Shown here: positions 47,236-57,154 of the stretch, in pieces
Position numbering within the stretch: position 1 is the stretch's first letter
Layout: each line of letters begins with the position of its first letter
Assembly (NCBI RefSeq): GCF_000715075.1
Contig: NC_134080.1
Coordinates: forward strand, 35,630,758 to 35,694,757
Source of the DNA: Nicotiana tabacum
Taxonomy: Eukaryota; Streptophyta; Magnoliopsida; Solanales; Solanaceae
DNA: 64,000 nucleotides
Direction of reading: 5' to 3'
Translations under genes and position numbers: made by a program
The notes under the pieces: generated by a model
The model's input: only the letters and a program-made list of their open reading frames with translations
Told to the model about the DNA's origin: nothing
Database searches by the model: none

Positions 47236-48675
47236 ACTAGATTGAGACATGTATCCATGAACAGATTATGAAAACTGAAACTTCAATTGTGTAAGACATG
47301 CTGAGTAATCTAGACTAAGACTCATGAGTATCAAACACAAGTCTGTATTGATTATGGATTGAGCTCACAATGTTTAGAATGAAATTCATGAACGGATTAC
47401 GAAGGTAGAGAATATAAGTTCTGCAACGATTCAAGGAACTAAACTAAACTATATTTCTGAGGCAATTAATAACGTTGTAGAAGGAATGTGGTGTAGGGAA
47501 AACCATTAACATTCCCAAACATAGAGAGTTAGCCTCACATACCTCAATTTCTTTCTCTTGAGCGTAGTGCAATATTCGCCAATGCTTTCAACTTTAATAT
47601 ATACCAATACAAGTCAAAGGAATTCTATATTAGCAATAATACTCATATTTAGGTCACTTAGGAATTTTCTCAAACACTTGGTGGGCATAAAGCTTCATAA
47701 CCCTTATTAATGCAACCAACAACCCATTCTTTTGCTCATAGATAAATTCTAAAATATCAATTTGCTATAATCAATACCATTCTTCATCACCCATAAGAAA
47801 AACACCACCTTTAATAAATAATCAACAATCAACAACCCAAACCTATAATCGTTCATATTTTTCTATCAAATCCATCAACTCATATCTCATGAACATAGAG
47901 TCTATAATCATTAATCCAATGGTATAATCAATTAGAGGGTAAGGATATTACCTTTTTGTAGTTCAATCCTCTTGAATTCGAGTTTTACAGTTTCTTTTCT
48001 CAACCAAGATGTCCCAATCGAGTATCTAATGATTTGGAGGGTTTACCAATGTTAATAAGATGTTGAGAAATTGAAATTAACTTAAAATAATGATTAGAAC
48101 TTACCTTGGATGGTGGAGAGACCTTTAAGGAGTTAGGTTCTTGAGATCTTCCCTTTCTAGAGAAAGTATTTTGTATTTTGGGGTGTGGGGGACGAAGTAA
48201 GGCTTTTAAAATGACCCCCAGGGTGCTCTCCCATGCACCTGAAGGCCCAACCACACACCCGGACGTGCATCGGGGAAGTAGCACTGTCACAAGCGTGCAT
48301 TCGCGCACGAGACCATTCGGGCGTGCACCTGGGCACACATACTGCGCATTGTCCAGTAAAATATACATAACATTTCGCTCAGAAATCCGTTCGGGCTCCA
48401 CAATATATCTTTCGAAAGATATTTCAAAGAGATACAACTTTCATGTTTTACATTTTTCCCAAATTCCCAACGAATATTTATTAAATCCTTCTAGAAGACA
48501 GACATTCCATAAATTTAATCGATTTTATCTAATCTTATACACCTCACTCTTCGCCTTGATTCTAAAACACCTATTTCCACCCATACTTATCCCGATAGAG
48601 CTTTACATGTCTAAAATATCACATTAATACTCATTTAAAACGTCCATACCTAGTCCGAAATTACGGAGTGTTACA
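47236..48675 (-). repeat. partial chromovirus LTR, reverse orientation
   Basis: On the minus strand it starts TGTAACACTCCGTAATTTCGG at 48675 and shares GAGGTATGTGAGGCTAACTC and ACAT(G)TCTCAATCTAG with 15000-15230. It stops at the position matching about 15225 of the 5' LTR, so roughly the last 800 bp are missing. The open frames at 48000-48627 are not genes. Confidence 0.85.
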
Positions 48676-48691
48676 TTATCTCCCATTTGGG
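48676..48691 (-). other. polypurine tract of the reversed chromovirus
   Basis: CCCAAATGGGAGATAA on the minus strand directly before the LTR start, parallel to 21151-21165. Confidence 0.75.
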
Positions 48692-49005
48692 ATCATTCAT
48701 CCTCGAATGATTGTCCTGACTGTTACTACGGCTAACTTTGGACCTTAAACGAGTCTTGTGGAAACATGTACTTTCAGTAACACTTGCATACTAAACTGAA
48801 TGAATACATAATTATTGAACTGCGAAGATTCTAAACTGAATGACTACTGCGTTGACTAAATACTGAAGGACGTGGAAATTATAACATAAAGTCTGAATGA
48901 AAAGATTAGTTACCTTCAACATTTCTCCAAGACACCCGCCAGCTATCATAGCATAACACAAGCCTCACAAGGCATCATAATATGCATAACATAAAATATA
49001 TACGT

Positions 49006-49205
49006 GAATACTGGTCTACCATGGATACATGAATACTAAACTAACATAGATATATGAACATGGAACTAGCACAAATATTTGAGTACTGAACTGACATCAA
49101 TATCTGAGTACTAAGTTGGCATGGATATTTGAGTACTGGACTGACATAAGTATCTGAGAACTAAACTAACATGAGTATCTGAGTACTGAACTGACATGAG
49201 TATCT
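49006..49205 (-). repeat. 25-bp tandem repeat, 8 copies
   Basis: Eight units of exactly 25 bp of the type GAGTACTGAACTGACATNNATATCT, each with a few differences, in the stretch between the integrase remnant and the LTR. The chromodomain expected here is not recognisable. Confidence 0.88.
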
Positions 49206-49249
49206 AAGTACTGGAAACTTGAATGTTATAACATGATACGCAAAATACT

Positions 49250-49493
49250 AGCTGTATAGTTGCAAATTCTGGTGGCAACTCTAACTCATAAGCTAATTGA
49301 CCAATCCTTCGTAGGGTCCTATACGACCCGATGTATCTGGGACTAATCTTTCCTTCCTTCCCAAATGTTAACACCTTTCATAGGCGAAACTTTCAGAAAC
49401 ACCCAATAATCAACTTGAAACTCTAGGGCTCTACGCTGCACGTCCGAATAGGACTTTTGGCAACTCTGAACCGTCTTGAAATGCTCTTGAATA
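49250..49493 (-). pseudogene. chromovirus integrase C-terminal remnant
   Basis: On the minus strand it encodes QKSYSDVQRRALEFQVDYWVFLKVSPMKGV, with a shift and then fragments matching the RYIGPYRILRRIGQ and YELELP region at 20520-20620. It is cut at 49493 by the Tat LTR and stops at 49250, where the tandem-repeat region begins. Confidence 0.8.
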
Positions 49494-49879
49494 TGTCACA
49501 CCTCCTTTTTCCGCACCCGAGAGGGCGCAAGGGAGTTTTTCCAATTAAAGGACAATCGGAACGGGATTAGTTTATTTATTTCAGAGTCGCCACTTGGGAG
49601 ATTTAGGGTGTCCCAAGTCACCAATTTTAATCCCGAATCGAGGAAAATAATGACTCTATATTACAGTCTGCGTACCAGAAATCCGGATAAGGAATTCTGT
49701 TAACCCGGGAGAAGGTGTTAGGCATTCCCGAGTTCCGTGGTTCTAGCACGGTCGCTCAACTGTTATATTCGGCTTATTTATCTGATTTTTAATACAATTA
49801 TGAACCTATGTGCCAATTTTATCTTTTATCCGCTTTTATCGTTCACCGTTATTTTTATAGGACTTGCAACGTCGTGAAA

Positions 49880-50480
49880 ACATATCTCGAACCACGCTAC
49901 ATCAATGCACCCGTGGTTATTGATATATCTCGACTCGGCTGAGATTTGGATTTGGGTCACATAAATGTGCACCCGAATTAAGAAAAATAAATTATTTAAG
50001 ACGCGCCTAAAGCAACTAACGTATGGTTGTTTTGGGGAGGGCCGTAACATTCGCTAAATGACCTATCCCGAATTCTAAGTGTTTTAATATATATACAGTT
50101 GGAGGGCCCCGTGGCTGTGTACATTTTTCATTTTTTGACGAGGCTCGTCTCGTTCTACTTTTAAAAGGAATTAGCGACGTCATGGATATGCCTCTCGGAT
50201 CACGTCACAATCAATGTACCCGTGATTAGAAATACATTTCGAATCCGTCGAGATTTGGATTTGGGTCACATAAATGTGCACCCGAGTTTTTAAGAAGGCA
50301 AGGCTTATTAAAGCGCATCCTAAAGAGACTAACGTATTGTTATTTTAGGAGGGTTGTGAGATTTGCTAAACAACCCGTCCCGGAAACTAAATGCTTCAAT
50401 AATATACATTTAACAAGGGCCCCGCATCTGCGTGTTTTGTTTATTTTCGTCGAGGCTCATCTCGTTCTTATTTTTTTTAA
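49880..50480. repeat. tandem duplication of about 300 bp inside the LTR
   Basis: Two diverged halves (about 49880-50165 and 50190-50480) share GAGATTTGGATTTGGGTCAC, ATAAATGTGCACCCGA, ACTAACGTAT, GGGCCCCG and GAGGCTC(G/A)TCTCGTTCT in the same order. The left element's LTR has this block once (9650-9950). Confidence 0.85.
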
Positions 50481-52568
50481 AGGATATCCTATAGCAACTA
50501 CGTTTCTTGTCGTGTTCGTCTCTATCAATCGAGAACAGTAGATAGTCCTAATTAATTATATGCTTGCAAGTTGTTTGTGATGTAATTAGGAAATGCTTCA
50601 AAATCAGGACCGAAGTTGCGTGCACAGTCGGCCAAACGAATAATCATGGGCCCAAATCCAGCCCACGCGCGGTTGGCCAGACCTGGGCCACTGCTCGTTC
50701 GATGCGGGCCTGTCTAGTCTGTCTTCGACCTGGGCTCGACCCTTGTGAGGTTGAGGCCGTGAACTCGTTCTGGGTTCTATTGGCGTGGTATAAAGGGATC
50801 GCCTATTAAAGGGAAAGAAATTAACTAGTAGGGGATAGTTTTCATGCTTGGCCTACATTAAAGAATATACTACACAGTTAAACTAAGTCTAAGATACAAC
50901 CTATTATATTGGGAATATTTCCACCTAACAACATACATATATAAACTAACATTCAACTAATCCACATTGATATATACTGGGCATACAGGCTACTTCCATT
51001 GTCAAAACAGAAATGAAAATCATTATACAGTACATGATGTCTAATGTAACAATTTATGTATAAAAGTCACTCTTCAGGTCTTTTCTTTTGTATTCATGCT
51101 CAACTTTCCAATTACATTTGACAGAGTATTAGTCATGTACCTGGTATAGAGAGACAAAAGAAGAAGGAAATGATCAGCTGGGCAGTATGCAGTAAATACA
51201 GCAGCAACACAGACACGCAGCAACAACACAGCAATAACCAACTAGACCAAGTGTTTTCCACAGCCACAGATAACCAACAATATCTCCCAGAATACAAGGA
51301 CTAACAGATAGTCGAAACCAAGCCAGCAATCCCAGGAAAGAATAATGAAACAACAGCAATAACTGAGTGTTCAATGCAGCAAAACCACCAGTTCAACAAC
51401 CCCAAACAGCTCAGTCAATGCAAACAATAGAACTTGGCCAAGACAGCTTGACCAATATGCACTCTTATACAACTTTCAGGCAGTGTTTGGTTACAATGTT
51501 TATTGGAAACTGCCTTATACTTTTCAGTTTTCTTTAAGCTCACTAGACCTCTCTTTAGACTAAGAGTTCCAGCCTCAAGACTAAAATTCCAACCTTTTGT
51601 TTTCTCCTTTTCTGAAGACTAAAAAATCCACCTTTAAGTTATCAAATGGCCTATTTATAAGCCAAATGACTCAGTGCAGCTAGGCTGCCCTTTTTGCTGC
51701 AACTTGCAGCCTGCCCATACCCCTTTAAGCCCCATGCCTCAGCATCTTCTGGTGTCAGCCCCCCTTTATTCCCCACGCCTGGTTTTTGTTTAATCCAGAA
51801 TTATGGGCTCATTTGTTTACTCATTTTAAGCCCCATACCCTTGTGTCTTGTTCCCCATTGGTATTAGTTTAATCCTAAATTAGTACCCTACTTGTCAGCC
51901 CATTTATACTAATCTTTTTTGTCTTTTTCAACACCCCAGAATGCCCTTGTTATCCCTGGATTATTACTGCCTTGCCTATTGCAGCATCAGGGCATTTTGG
52001 GCTTTGAACATTCGATCTCAGAACTGCCCCGACCTGGCCTTTAATTGTTTACAATGTAGTTACAAACTACCATTCATGGGTAATGCCCCTATTCCAAATC
52101 ACAATACAGGCTCATTAGTGATGCGACATTATTAGCTCATTCGATTCATTAGTTATAGAAAACTAATCGACGACATTTATCGAGTCGACTATACTAATTA
52201 TAGCAGGTAATAATCGATCGCTCACATAAACAATACATTTAGGGACCTAAAGGGCATCGGACAATTTTTGTTCAATTACTGGGGCCTATATGAGTCAACT
52301 TATCTGACGATTAAACTAATCGACGATCATGTTTACTCACAGAGTACATTCAGAGTCATACACAGAATACAATCGACCAAATAAAAAGGCCTTTACAGGG
52401 AAGAAAGAAATCCGGATGAAAATAACAGAAATAACAAACAAACACAACGAAACATGCTGACCACTTAATCAAAACTAACACAAAAGAAAGGAAAAACTTA
52501 CCGAAAATGTTTAAATCAAACAGACCCAAACTTGATTCAACGTCGACCTTCTGAGGCCGAACAAACTT

Positions 52569-52606
52569 TTAATCAGGGTGTTCTCACACGAGAACACCTT
52601 GATTAA
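52569..52606 (-). other. conserved hairpin downstream of the LTR promoter
   Basis: 17-base arms at 52569-52585 and 52590-52606 with one mismatch and a 4-base loop. It sits at the same relative position as 7563-7615 in the sister LTR, with changed sequence but kept pairing. Confidence 0.72.
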
Positions 52607-53047
52607 GGTCTATTAGACCTCAAACCCATGTCAAAACTGGCCGGGTTCCCCAGGTGCATGTGTTTCAAAAGTCTGGATTTCCAGATCTGGATTTTTGGGA
52701 GTTGTGGGTAGATTCGGACCAAACCAAGTTTGGTTTGGTCACGAGGAAGGTCAGGGGAGTGTCTGGTATGAAGATGGGATGATTTGGCATGGATCCGGGT
52801 TCGGCTCAAATCTTCAAACGAAGATTCGAGACGAACGGAAGTGATTCGAGGCTCGTGGTTAGTGGATTCGTGTTCAGGACAGTGAGGTGGTCCTAGGGTG
52901 TTCAGGAGGTGGCCACCGGCGTCCATGCCGCCGGCTTTAATGGCAAGGGAGACGAGGGCGGCTAGGGTTTCTAATGGGAGGTCTGGGTTTGAACTTGGGG
53001 ACGAAGGGGTGGGGTGTTGGTATAGGGGGCGTGGGTGTAAGGGAAGG

Positions 53048-53056
53048 TTTATATAC
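53048..53056 (-). promoter_or_regulatory. LTR TATA box, right Tat element
   Basis: GTATATAAA on the minus strand, corresponding to TATATAA at 7124-7130 in the left LTR. Transcription would run leftward. Confidence 0.65.
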
Positions 53057-53755
53057 GGAGTAGGGGATTGGATCTGAGCCGTTAGATCAAATGATCTCAA
53101 CGGCTTGGATCTGATGGTGAGAAATGAGACAGGGTCGTTTGGTAGTTAAACGAGGTCGTTTGGTTTAAGTGAGGGGTTGGGTCGGATTGGTTATTGGGTC
53201 GGGTTTGAACACGGGTTGTTGAAAAAGGTCCTGAGCCGTTGGATTGGCCTGGACGGACGGCTCAGATCGAACGCCCTATACGGCGTCGTTTTGGGGGCGT
53301 GCCTGGGCAGGCCTGGTTTGGACTGGGTCTTGCCTTGGCTTTGGGCCTCATTTTGGGGCCCAATCCGATTTTCCCTTTTCTTCTCTTCTTTTTTTTCTCT
53401 TTTTCAAATCAACAAATTAAACTAAAAATTCCTAAAAATTGTAAAAATTAAAATAAACTTACACACATATTGGTTAGCACCTATAACAATTTAACATAAA
53501 ATAAAAATAAAAATGGTTAACTCACAGCTGAGAATGAACGATGCACACATACACACATTTTTTGAATTTTCTTTTAACGACAGGCCTTTTTTGTATTTTT
53601 GTTTGATAATGACTAGATGCAAAACGGACAGACTCAACAAACGATTAACAAAACATGTCACGGAAAGACCGAAAAATTGTACAGCGAAGCCCTTTGCCGC
53701 TATTTTTATTTTCTTTTGGAGCAATTGTCCGTGAAGCAAAAATCACGTGCTTACA

Positions 53756-53768
53756 GCTGCCCCTCTTT
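53756..53768 (-). other. polypurine tract, right Tat element
   Basis: AAAGAGGGGCAGC on the minus strand immediately before the LTR-starting TG, identical to 6421-6433. Confidence 0.88.
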
Positions 53769-54478
53769 GCACGAAGACACGAAGGGTTTTTGCGCAAAGA
53801 TAAAGCGAGCGATTTTTGCCCGTCCGAATACTCCGTGTGAAGCATTTTTGAAAATGATTTGACCGAACCTTTGCTTCAGAGGTTTCCTACATATCCTGGG
53901 CTGAAACAGGAATCAGGTCAATGTAGTTCGGGAAATTTTGGTAGCTGGGACTACCGTGCGACTGTAGTGTTTGCTATTGTTGTGCGCTGTTGTATGCTGC
54001 TGTAGGATGCTACTGCTCAACCGATCCCCCTATTACATTGCTCTAAAAGGAAAACAAGAAGCTAAGCTAAACTGAGGATCCTGAGATCTCATCCATCTTC
54101 AACTTGTTCTTGCTGCCTTGCTTTCTTGTCGGCTAACGTTTTCCTCTGACGCCTTTATTTTGTGAACTTGGAGATGATGCTGGTCCTTCACCTTTTCTGA
54201 CTGTCAGTTCTCATCACTTTGCTTGATTTGCTGGGGATACGGCTTTCTTCTTTAAATCTTCCAATGGTTTCTTCAGTGGTATGGCTTTTCATCAGAATTG
54301 TTATACTAGGCATGCTACAACGTTCCCAAACTGTTCCTTTTTCCTTTTGAATGGCGCGCTTGCCTCTGCAGTTGTCTGCTTCTTGGTGCTGGGGATTTCA
54401 TTGTTTCCCGTTTGGGGATCTCTGTTGTACCCTTCCGTCTTCAGGTGGGGCGACTGATTCCAAAATCTAGAGCTGAAT

Positions 54479-55468
54479 GTATTCCCGCATTATACTGGTG
54501 GGCGACCTAGAACTTAAGAGTATTCCCGCATTATACTGGTGGGCGACCTAGAACTTAAAAGTATTCCCGCATTATACTGGTGGGCGACCTAGAACTTAAA
54601 TGTATTCCCGCATTATACTGGTGGGCGACCTAGAACTTAAAAGTATTCCCACATTATACTGGTGGGCGACCTAGAACTTAAAAGTATTCCCGCATTATAC
54701 TGGTGGGCGACCTAGAACTTAAAAGTATTCCCGCATTATACTGGTGGGCGACCTAGAACTTAAAAGTATTCCCGCATTATACTGGTGGGCGACCTAGAAC
54801 TTAAAAGTATTCCCGCATTATACTGGTGGGCGACCTAGAACTTAAATGTATTCCCGCATTATACTGGTGGGCGACCTAGAACTTAAAAGTATTCCCGCAT
54901 TATACTGGTGGGCGACCTAGAACTTAAAAGTATTCCCGCATTATACTGGTGGGCGACCTAGAACTTAAAAGTATTCCCGCATTATACTGGTGGGCGACCT
55001 AGAACTTAAAAGTATTCCCGCATTATACTGGTGGGCGACCTAGAACTTAAAAGTATTCCCGCATTATACTGGTGGGCGACCTAGAACTTAAAAGTATTCC
55101 CGCATTATACTGGTGGGCGACCTAGAACTTAAATGTATTCCCGCATTATACTGGTGGGCGACCTAGAACTTAAAAGTATTCCCGCATTATACTGGTGGGC
55201 GACCTAGAACTTAAAAGTATTCCCGCATTATACTGGTGGGCGACCTAGAACTTAAAAGTATTCCCGCATTATACTGGTGGGCGACCTAGAACTTAAAAGT
55301 ATTCCCGCATTATACTGGTGGGCGACCTAGAACTTAAAAGTATTCCCGCATTATACTGGTGGGTGACCTAGAACTTAAAAGTATTCCCGCATTATACTGG
55401 TGGGCGACCTAGGACTTAAAAGTATTCCCGCATTATACTGGTGGGCGACCTAGAACTTAAATGTATTA
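54479..55468 (-). repeat. 24-copy, 41-bp tandem array, nearly identical units
   Basis: Units of exactly 41 bp (plus strand GTATTCCCGCATTATACTGG then TGGGCGACCTAGAACTTAAAA) fill 54479-55462, followed by a partial unit. Only a few point differences occur. The base before each unit is A or T; T occurs at 54478, 54601, 54847, 55134 and 55462, spaced 3, 6, 7 and 8 units apart. High identity indicates recent expansion. Confidence 0.97.
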
Positions 55469-56204
55469 AAATTGCTTCCTCGTTCTTCCGAGAAAATTTT
55501 CGACAACCGGCAGAAAATTTTCTGCCCCGGTCTTGGTGACTCCCTTGGCGTTGCTGTTCTCGTCAATCCTTTGCTTTCCTGCAGCAGACAGAAGGATTTA
55601 ATTAGTTTTTATCGTGGTGGTAGAGGGTGCCTTTCTGGCGGATGGTCTTCCTTTCTTCCCCTTTTCTTGCTCTTTGTCCCCATAATTGGTTGGCGGGCAA
55701 AGTTGCCTGTTGGGGGTCTCTCGCCTGCTGGGGATCGGTTTTCAATTTATCCCCTTTTCTTCTTTCTCTTTAAACACATGATGTGGGGGTCTGCTTCTAA
55801 CTCGCGAAACCACTCCCTTTTGGAGCTTACTTCTTCCAAAATTTCCGGGCACAATCCCTGCATTGCCGGGACCGGCCTTTACGACTGTTTGTATCATCCG
55901 GCATTTGGATGAATTCTCCTTTGGTTTCTGGTAGTAAGCTTTGAAAAATCCTTTCAAGACACATTTTAGGAAAAGAAATAAAGATATGGAAAAAAGAAAA
56001 ACTTTCTGAACCAATATTTTTGTGGGAGGAGACAATCCAAAGAACTTATCTGGAGGACACAATTGGTCCCCGTGATCATGACGTGCACCATAGATTCCCG
56101 ACCCAGTCTATTTGTATCAATCAATTTGTCCGACGGTCTGACTTGCTGGGGATGATAAATGGATGTTCATCTTGTTGCAAATGTGGTAGCTTCGCTGATC
56201 TGTC

Positions 56205-56400
56205 TCGTCGCCTCATAGTGCCCTTCGAGGGGTTTTCACTAATGAGACTCTCTCTTTTCTCTCATCTCCCGGCGCCTTATGGTGCCTGTGAAGGTTTTCA
56301 CCAATAAGACTCTCTCATTTTATATCCCTCATCTTACATCGCCTCTCGGTGCCTGCGAAGGTTTTCACCGATGAGACTCTCTCATTTTATTTCTTTCGAG
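56205..56400 (-). repeat. three-copy 3' UTR repeat of about 75 bp
   Basis: Repeated GAAGGTTTTCACC(G/A)AT(G/A)AGACTCTCTC and CGCCT(C/T)NNGGTGCC phrases; homologous to 2115-2290 of the left element in opposite orientation. Confidence 0.75.
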
Positions 56401-56890
56401 GAATCGGGGTGTTGTAGATACGACCCTCTTTTCTGGAGATTCCTTTGACTATCAATTCGTTCCCAATCTTACGATCCTCTTCTTTGCTGGGGCTTGGTGT
56501 ATTATTCTCGGCCTTATTTTCCGGATTTGGCATCTCTCGAACATTGATCGGGAGGTCTTTTGGATGTTGACGTTGGTTTTGGTGTGGGATTGAAGAAAGG
56601 CTACAAAAATGAAAACAATTTGAAGGGTGATGTGCTACAACTTTTGGAATCTAACCTTTGTTGGAACTTAAAACATAACCTCTGCCCCAGTTTTCTTGCT
56701 TGGGGAATTTTATTTTTTATGCTTATGTTGAGTTACGTGCGTTACGCACATTGTGCTATATTGTGCACACTATGTACATTATGCATCCTATATTTGCTAT
56801 GATGCATACTATGACCGAGCCGTGAGGCGCCTACGTATCCTCTTTGAGGAATCAGGTCAAACGTAGTTCCCACGGTTTTATATTCCTTGA

Positions 56891-56978
56891 TTTTTCTTTT
56901 CTTTCTTTTCATTTTCTTCTCCTTTTCTTTTTCTTTTTCTTTTCTTTTCCTTTCTTTTCTTTTTTTTTTTTTTTTTTA
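56891..56978. repeat. polypyrimidine tract downstream of pol
   Basis: Almost pure T/C on the plus strand (A/G on the sense strand of the element), ending in a run of about 19 T. The left element has an A/C-rich tract at the same place. Confidence 0.9.
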
Positions 56979-57154
56979 TATCTTTCCCATTAGTGATTCC
57001 AAAAGAGGGGTATTGAAAGAATTTGCTCAAGGCTCAAAGGGGAAAGCGAAGGTTAAAAGTGTTTGGATAGAAGAAAGAATTGCCTCCGTCATCTCATTAT
57101 TCAACAAATGCCAAATACAAACAGATAAACCAAAATTGCCATAATTTAAAGAAA

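Larger units (their letters stand above)
47236..49493 (-). mobile_element. chromovirus 3' end (second copy), truncated on both sides
   Basis: Read on the minus strand: an integrase C-terminal remnant (49493-49250), a 3' region with a 25-bp repeat, a polypurine tract and the first 1.4 kb of an LTR. It is related to the element at 13831-23512 but is a separate copy. The Tat element starting at 49494 interrupts its pol. The LTR is cut at 47236, where the second Tat element ends. Confidence 0.85.
49494..53755 (-). repeat. 3' LTR (4.26 kb) of the right Tat element
   Basis: On the minus strand it starts TGTAAGCACGTGATTTTTGC at 53755 and ends GGAGGTGTGACA at 49494. It contains a terminal G-box, inverted repeats (53231-53265 and 53078-53104), a TATA box, a hairpin and a roughly 300-bp internal duplication. 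It shares its promoter-proximal and terminal blocks with 6434-10354. Confidence 0.92.
53769..57154 (-). other. 3' untranslated region of the right Tat element
   Basis: Non-coding between pol and LTR. From pol leftward it holds a polypurine/polypyrimidine tract, a conserved AACTACGTTTGACCTGATTCC block (about 56840-56870), three units of a roughly 75-bp repeat (56205-56400), a palindromic CAGAAAATTTTCTG (55511-55524), the 41-bp array and a second conserved block (53840-53940). Open frames here lack domains. Confidence 0.8.

Noticed and set aside
48000..48627. 145-150 codon frames on both strands
   Set aside because: They lie wholly inside the reversed chromovirus LTR.
54479..55468. CRISPR-like array
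   Set aside because: The units abut with no variable spacers; it is a plain tandem minisatellite.
55472..55912. 146-codon frame downstream of the 41-bp array
   Set aside because: No domain; it lies in the 3' UTR of the right Tat element on the antisense strand, and part of it is conserved as non-coding sequence.
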